Positions 60,260 through 64,000 of a DNA stretch of 64,000 nt are shown here, one piece after another. A program made the translations under genes and the position numbers. Source of the DNA: Exercitatus varius. Lineage in GTDB: Bacteria; Pseudomonadota; Gammaproteobacteria; Enterobacterales; Pasteurellaceae. The stretch lies in the NCBI RefSeq assembly GCF_029577735.1, contig NZ_JARQTO010000003.1:100362-164361 (forward strand), written 5' to 3'. Each line of letters starts with the position of its first letter. The first letter of the stretch is position 1. Under the pieces are notes generated by a model. The model was given only the letters and a program-made list of their open reading frames with translations. It was not told where the DNA came from and did not search any database.

Positions 60260-60797
60260 AAAACTGTTCTTACCTCTCATTATTTTTCTGGGGCTGGTTA
60301 TCGCTTTTGTGGTGCAATTACAGCGTAATGCGCAGGGAGACGATCCCAAAGCGTTGGAAAGTGCGCTGGTGGGAAAACCGATGCCGCTCCGTCAAATGAC
60401 GGATTTATTTGATAACAAACCGTTGGGCAGCGAAATATTCCAACAGGGCAAACCGATTTTAGTTAACGTATGGGCCACCTGGTGTCCGACTTGTTATGCG
60501 GAACATCAGTATCTGAACGAACTGGCGAAACAGAATGTAACCATTATCGGCATCAATTATAAAGATCAATCCGATAAAGCCATTAAATGGTTGAAAGATT
60601 TGAACAATCCTTATCAGATTGTGATTAACGACGAAAAAGGCGCACTGGGGCTGGATCTCGGCGTATACGGCGCACCGGAAACCTTCGTGCTGGACGGCAA
60701 CGGAGTGATTCATTATCGTTATGCCGGCGATGTTAACGAGAAAGTCTGGACGCAGACTTTAAAGCCTCTGTACGATAAATTGGCGGGAGAAAACTAA
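60252..60797 (+). CDS. ccmG: Thiol:disulfide interchange protein CcmG/DsbE
   Basis: 181-residue membrane-anchored thioredoxin-like protein; N-terminal helix and active site VWATWCPTCYAEH. It reduces the CxxCH heme-binding site of apocytochromes. Overlaps neighbours by 8 and 1 bases. Confidence 0.94.
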   Translation: MNKKLFLPLIIFLGLVIAFVVQLQRNAQGDDPKALESALVGKPMPLRQMTDLFDNKPLGSEIFQQGKPILVNVWATWCPTCYAEHQYLNELAKQNVTIIGINYKDQSDKAIKWLKDLNNPYQIVINDEKGALGLDLGVYGAPETFVLDGNGVIHYRYAGDVNEKVWTQTLKPLYDKLAGEN

Positions 60798-61279
60798 TGC
60801 AAAAAATAATGATTTTTTTGACCGCACTTTTGCTGTCCTGTACGGGATTTGGCGCCATCGATGCGCTGAATTTTCAATCGGCTCGGCAGGAAGAGGATTA
60901 TCACACGCTTACGCAGGAATTGCGCTGCCCGCAATGTCAGAACAATAATATTGCCGACAGTAATGCGCAAATTGCCGTGGACATGCGCGCCAAGGTTTTC
61001 GAGCTTTTACAGGAAGGCAAAACCAAACGGGACGTAGTAGACTACATGGTGGAACGTTACGGTCATTTTGTCACTTACAACCCGCCGCTGACGCCGGCAA
61101 CTCTGTTGCTTTGGATATTGCCTTGTGCGTTTGTGGTATCGGGCGCATGGTTTGTAATGCGCCGGAAAAAAGTCCGTTCGACGGGCAAAACGGTGCAGCA
61201 AAGTGCGGTCAAAAATCCGGAGAATTTGGATGATTCGGAACGCCGGCGTTTACAATCTATTTTAAACGGGAAGGAATAA
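60797..61279 (+). CDS. ccmH: Apocytochrome thiol-handling protein CcmH
   Basis: 160-residue protein with signal peptide, LRCPQCQ redox motif (ELRCPQCQNNNIADSNAQIA) and one C-terminal membrane helix. In E. coli CcmH is fused to a TPR part; here that part is the separate next gene. USS in the signal peptide (FLTALLL) and near the C-terminus (QQSAVKNP). Confidence 0.93.
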   Translation: MQKIMIFLTALLLSCTGFGAIDALNFQSARQEEDYHTLTQELRCPQCQNNNIADSNAQIAVDMRAKVFELLQEGKTKRDVVDYMVERYGHFVTYNPPLTPATLLLWILPCAFVVSGAWFVMRRKKVRSTGKTVQQSAVKNPENLDDSERRRLQSILNGKE

Positions 61280-61280
61280 T

Positions 61281-62171
61281 ATGAATTTTTGGCTGAGCGG
61301 CGTATTGCTGACGTTGGTGATTGCGCTGATTTGTTTTTATCCTTTGCTGCGAAGAACAACCCGAACTTCACAGCCGAAACGTGATACGCTGAACAAAGCG
61401 TTTTACCTGGATCGTTTACGGGAAATCGAACGTGATGCGCAGCAAGGGTTGGTGGATGATCCCGAACAGGTTAAAATTGAATTGCAGAAAAATTTGTTGG
61501 AAGATATTCCGCCGGAAAGTGCGGTCAATTTTGAGGACAAATTTTACGGCAAATTATGGTTTGTTTCAGGTTTTTTGAGTTTGCTGATTATTGCCGGCGC
61601 GATTTATTTTAAAATTGGAGCCTGGCAGGCGCAGGATATGTTCGCTAAAACTTATGAGAAACTGCCTTATTTTTATGAGCGAGTGAAAGACGAAGATAAT
61701 AATCCGTTAACGGATCAGGAATTACAGCAATTTGCCACGGCGTTGCGGATAAAATTGCAGAACGAGCCGAATGATGCGAAAAGCTGGTGGCTACTCGGAC
61801 AAATCGGTATGTCTTTGAATAACGGCAATTTAGCTTTCGACGCTTACGGAAAAGCGGCAAAATTAGAACCCGAAAATACGGAATATAAGCTTTCTTATGC
61901 TAGAATTCTCATGATGTCTGATGATACGAATGAGAAAATGCGCGGGGAAGAATTACTGAAAGAGGTGATTCGCCGTGATCATACCAATATGCAGGCACTG
62001 AGTTTGCTGGCTTTTTACTATTTCTCCAGGGAAGATTACAAAATGGCGGCGGTCACATGGACGATGATGCTTAAACTGATGCCGGAAGACGATACGCGTC
62101 GCGAGCTGATTGAAAAATCGATTCGTTCCGCTCGAGATGCCATTGCAGAACAAACTGAAGAGAAAAAATAA
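61281..62171 (+). CDS. ccmI: Cytochrome c biogenesis TPR protein CcmI
   Basis: 296-residue protein: two membrane helices (about 4-20 and 94-112) with a cytoplasmic loop, then a periplasmic TPR domain (AKSWWLLGQIGMSLNNGNLAFDAYGKAAKLEPENTEY). Equivalent to the C-terminal part of E. coli CcmH; binds apocytochrome C-termini. A USS encodes ESAVNFED in the loop. Confidence 0.9.
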   Translation: MNFWLSGVLLTLVIALICFYPLLRRTTRTSQPKRDTLNKAFYLDRLREIERDAQQGLVDDPEQVKIELQKNLLEDIPPESAVNFEDKFYGKLWFVSGFLSLLIIAGAIYFKIGAWQAQDMFAKTYEKLPYFYERVKDEDNNPLTDQELQQFATALRIKLQNEPNDAKSWWLLGQIGMSLNNGNLAFDAYGKAAKLEPENTEYKLSYARILMMSDDTNEKMRGEELLKEVIRRDHTNMQALSLLAFYYFSREDYKMAAVTWTMMLKLMPEDDTRRELIEKSIRSARDAIAEQTEEKK

Positions 62172-62180
62172 GGATGGAAA

Positions 62181-62684
62181 ATGAAGTCGGGTGTAAAAAT
62201 TATTCTTGCTTCGTTAATTTTATTCCCTATGTCGAGCATGGGCCAAACTAATCCGACGGAATGTACTTTCATTGCAAAAGGCAGCGTGGAGAAGCTGGAC
62301 CCGAAGCGTTCCGAAGATATGAAACGAATGGCGGAGAGTATCGAGTTGGAAGTCTATAATATACATGAAGATTATTATTCCCATACGGTATATCAGTCCG
62401 GTGCCGGTATTTGTCGCGGATATCGTAATCAGGCGGGCGTGGATTTGACGGATTCGACCACTTATTATCTTCCTGATCCCGAAGAATACTATGCCATCAT
62501 TATTCGGGCTAACGTTTCGATTTTAAATAAAATTAAAGGCATGCAATATACGACGGTTTTTAATATTAAGGCGAAAGATATTTTAGACAAGCTCCGTCAG
62601 GATGAAGCGGAAACCGGTGAATATAAAGCGAAAATCAATGCACGGGAACGTGCGGATGTCTTATCTGAAATCGTGTGTCAGTAA
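62181..62684 (+). CDS. Hypothetical exported protein
   Basis: 167-residue protein with a probable signal peptide (about 1-21) and three cysteines in the mature part (NPTECTF, GAGICRG, EIVCQ). No family recognised. It starts 9 bp after ccmI, so it is probably co-transcribed; a role in cytochrome maturation is possible but not shown. Confidence 0.6.
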   Translation: MKSGVKIILASLILFPMSSMGQTNPTECTFIAKGSVEKLDPKRSEDMKRMAESIELEVYNIHEDYYSHTVYQSGAGICRGYRNQAGVDLTDSTTYYLPDPEEYYAIIIRANVSILNKIKGMQYTTVFNIKAKDILDKLRQDEAETGEYKAKINARERADVLSEIVCQ

Positions 62685-62694
62685 GGAGAAAGTT

Positions 62695-62997
62695 ATGCGT
62701 AATTATTTTATCTTGGGAGCGATTTGGTTATGTGCGGCCTGTTCGTCACCGGTTGAAAATCATCCGCAAGCGCCGCTAGATATGCAAGCCGTGCAGGAAT
62801 ACAATAACAAAGTTTATTCCGGCAATACCGTGCCGAAAGATCAGCGGGTAACAACGCCTAAACGCGTAGATAATCCGCTTAATCAAAGTGATAAATATCC
62901 GCGGGTTTCACAAGGAACCGCCCGGGTTCAACCTCATATCGGGGTGGGCGTGGGTATTGGGCGATATGGTCACCGATATCATCACTATCCTTGGTAA
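62695..62997 (+). CDS. Hypothetical small lipoprotein
   Basis: 100-residue protein: signal peptide with lipobox LCAAC (Cys16), then a polar mature part ending in a Gly/His/Tyr-rich tail (VGVGIGRYGHRYHHYPW). The ATG at 62695 has an AAGGAG site; the longer in-frame reading from 62602 overlaps the upstream gene in another frame. The His-rich end could bind metal, which is speculation. Function unknown. Confidence 0.65.
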   Translation: MRNYFILGAIWLCAACSSPVENHPQAPLDMQAVQEYNNKVYSGNTVPKDQRVTTPKRVDNPLNQSDKYPRVSQGTARVQPHIGVGVGIGRYGHRYHHYPW

Positions 62998-63014
62998 TCA
63001 AGGATGAATTTTAG

Positions 63015-63043
63015 AAATGCCGCAGTAAATTGCGGCATTTTAT
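63015..63043 (+). terminator. Terminator of the ccm-lipoprotein unit
   Basis: AAATGCCGCA and TGCGGCATTT make a perfect 10-bp stem with a 6-base loop and a T-containing tail. Confidence 0.85.
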
Positions 63044-63120
63044 TCAAGAATCCTGTACTTGAATTCAAGAAAATTAAGGCGTAGCATACTTCACAAAATT
63101 TTGTTTTTGATCTCAAATAA

Positions 63121-63915
63121 ATGAAGCCGACCATCTTATTTTTTGATTCGGGCGTTGGAGGATTTAGTGTTTACAGCGAAGTCAAATCCTTGCTGCCTGA
63201 TTGCCATTATCTGTATTGCTTTGATAACGCATTTTTCCCTTATTCCGAAAGAAGCGAAGAAATGTTAATTGAACGGGTACTAAAAATTTGTACAACAATC
63301 GATAGGCGTTATCCGCTCGATCTCATCGTTATTGCATGTAATACGGCAAGCACCGTAGTGTTACCAAGTCTACGTCAAACCTTTTCTATTCCTATCGTCG
63401 GTACGGTACCGGCCGTTAAACCGGCGGCGACAGTTTCACAAACCAAACATATCGGGTTGCTTGCAACCAAGGGCACGGTTAAACGTGAGTATGTCGATAT
63501 ATTGATTGCGCAATACGCCTCAAACTGCCGGGTGGAGCGATTAGGTTCGACTGTTTTGCCCGAAATCGCCGAACAAAAAATCAAGGGCAACTCGGTTGAT
63601 TTATTATTGTTAAAAAAGGAATTGCAAGCTTGGGAGAGTCTGCATGATCTCGATACCGTGATTTTAGGATGCACCCATTTCCCGCTAATTAAAGAAGAAA
63701 TTCAAATGTGCTTACCGCAGGTAAAAAATTTTTTAGACCCGGGTTGCGCTATTGCTAAAAGGGTAAAATCATTGTTAGAAAACAGTAAAGTGCGGTCGAA
63801 AAAAGAGAAGAATAATTGTGTTTTTTATACGAAGCACTTTAATTTTGAACAACAATTTCATCAAGTGCTAAAAAGATGGGGATTTAATGAATTGGAATTA
63901 TTGAAAATTGATTAA
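63121..63915 (+). CDS. murI: Glutamate racemase
   Basis: 264-residue enzyme making D-glutamate for peptidoglycan. DSGVGGFSVYSEV, catalytic cysteines in ACNTAST and GCTHFPLI are present. A USS lies near the C-terminus (bases about 63787). In E. coli murI precedes an rRNA operon, which fits the promoter-like sequence after it. Confidence 0.93.
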   Translation: MKPTILFFDSGVGGFSVYSEVKSLLPDCHYLYCFDNAFFPYSERSEEMLIERVLKICTTIDRRYPLDLIVIACNTASTVVLPSLRQTFSIPIVGTVPAVKPAATVSQTKHIGLLATKGTVKREYVDILIAQYASNCRVERLGSTVLPEIAEQKIKGNSVDLLLLKKELQAWESLHDLDTVILGCTHFPLIKEEIQMCLPQVKNFLDPGCAIAKRVKSLLENSKVRSKKEKNNCVFYTKHFNFEQQFHQVLKRWGFNELELLKID

Positions 63916-63958
63916 AATCACAACAAAAGTGAACAATAGATAAACAGTTGAATCTTTT

Positions 63959-64000
63959 TTGACATTTTTTTACAAAAACCACTTGCAAAGGCGGCTAAAA
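63959..64000 (+). promoter_or_regulatory. Possible start of an rRNA-operon promoter region
   Basis: TTGACA (63959) with A/T runs and then TTGCAA (63983-63988); the matching -10 would lie beyond the window. The A/T tracts upstream resemble UP elements. Position after murI supports an rrn promoter, but no rRNA sequence is in view. Confidence 0.3.

Noticed and set aside
1..64000. tRNA, rRNA, CRISPR array, intact insertion sequence or prophage genes
   Set aside because: None was seen on reading both strands; the only mobile-type sequence is the decayed RAYT with REPs.

Overview
This window is chromosomal DNA from a member of the Pasteurellaceae. The main evidence is the very dense Haemophilus-type uptake signal sequence (USS, core AAGTGCGGT and its complement), seen roughly 60 times on both strands and often as inverted pairs 3' of genes. 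Gene content agrees: mlaFEDCB-ibaG-murA, nikKLMQO with a NimR-like regulator, thrABC, a complete ccm operon and opacity-family porins. The USS type excludes the ACAAGCGGT (Apl-type) clade. A Basfia/[Mannheimia] succiniciproducens-like or related organism is plausible, but the species is an inference.

Layout. 1-3.4 kb: 5'-truncated yejK, bamE, cpxRA. 3.4-7.8 kb: alaA (minus), menF-menD (menaquinone). 7.9-12.7 kb: mlaFEDCB (phospholipid transport), ibaG, murA. 12.7-13.4 kb: remnant of a tannase-like esterase and a DUF3861 gene. 13.4-17.1 kb: nickel ECF transporter nikKLMQO (minus) diverging from a nimR-like MerR gene across a textbook 19-bp-spacer MerR promoter. 17.1-23.5 kb: yggS, sodC, and thrABC preceded by an unlisted threonine leader peptide and attenuator. 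23.6-30.6 kb: gss, yffB, a decayed REP-associated transposase (RAYT) inside perfect inverted REP repeats, dapE, an M15 peptidase, yjgA and pmbA, with further REP pairs. 30.57-30.70 kb: a candidate Fur-controlled small RNA. 30.7 kb: hpt.

31.3-45.3 kb is a surface-polysaccharide (O-antigen type) locus: wzz, wzy-like, wzx, glf, GT4, a CDP-alcohol phosphotransferase-like membrane protein, GT4, GT2, tarI, tarJ, wbaP, a small Excalibur-domain protein, rfbB, a broken rfbD tail and rfbC. Its core (about 31.3-41.8 kb) is visibly AT-rich and nearly free of USS, so it was probably acquired. The genes predict a Wzy-dependent glycan with galactofuranose (Glf) and ribitol phosphate (TarI/TarJ make CDP-ribitol). 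No TagF/TarL-type polymerase is present. The only candidate in the locus for moving the ribitol phosphate is a CDP-alcohol phosphotransferase-family protein whose motif lacks the last conserved aspartate. This is the most interesting hypothesis in the window.

45.4-53.6 kb: pepB, ndk, metK (with MetJ-like boxes), two similar opacity porins flanking a SprT-like gene, htpG, a small unknown ORF and a phosphopantetheinyl transferase. 53.7-55.3 kb: nudF, cpdA. 55.4-62.2 kb: ccmABCDEFGHI cytochrome c maturation operon, followed by two small exported unknown proteins. 63.1-63.9 kb: murI, after which the last bases resemble the start of an rRNA-operon promoter region. I saw no tRNA, rRNA, intact IS or CRISPR.
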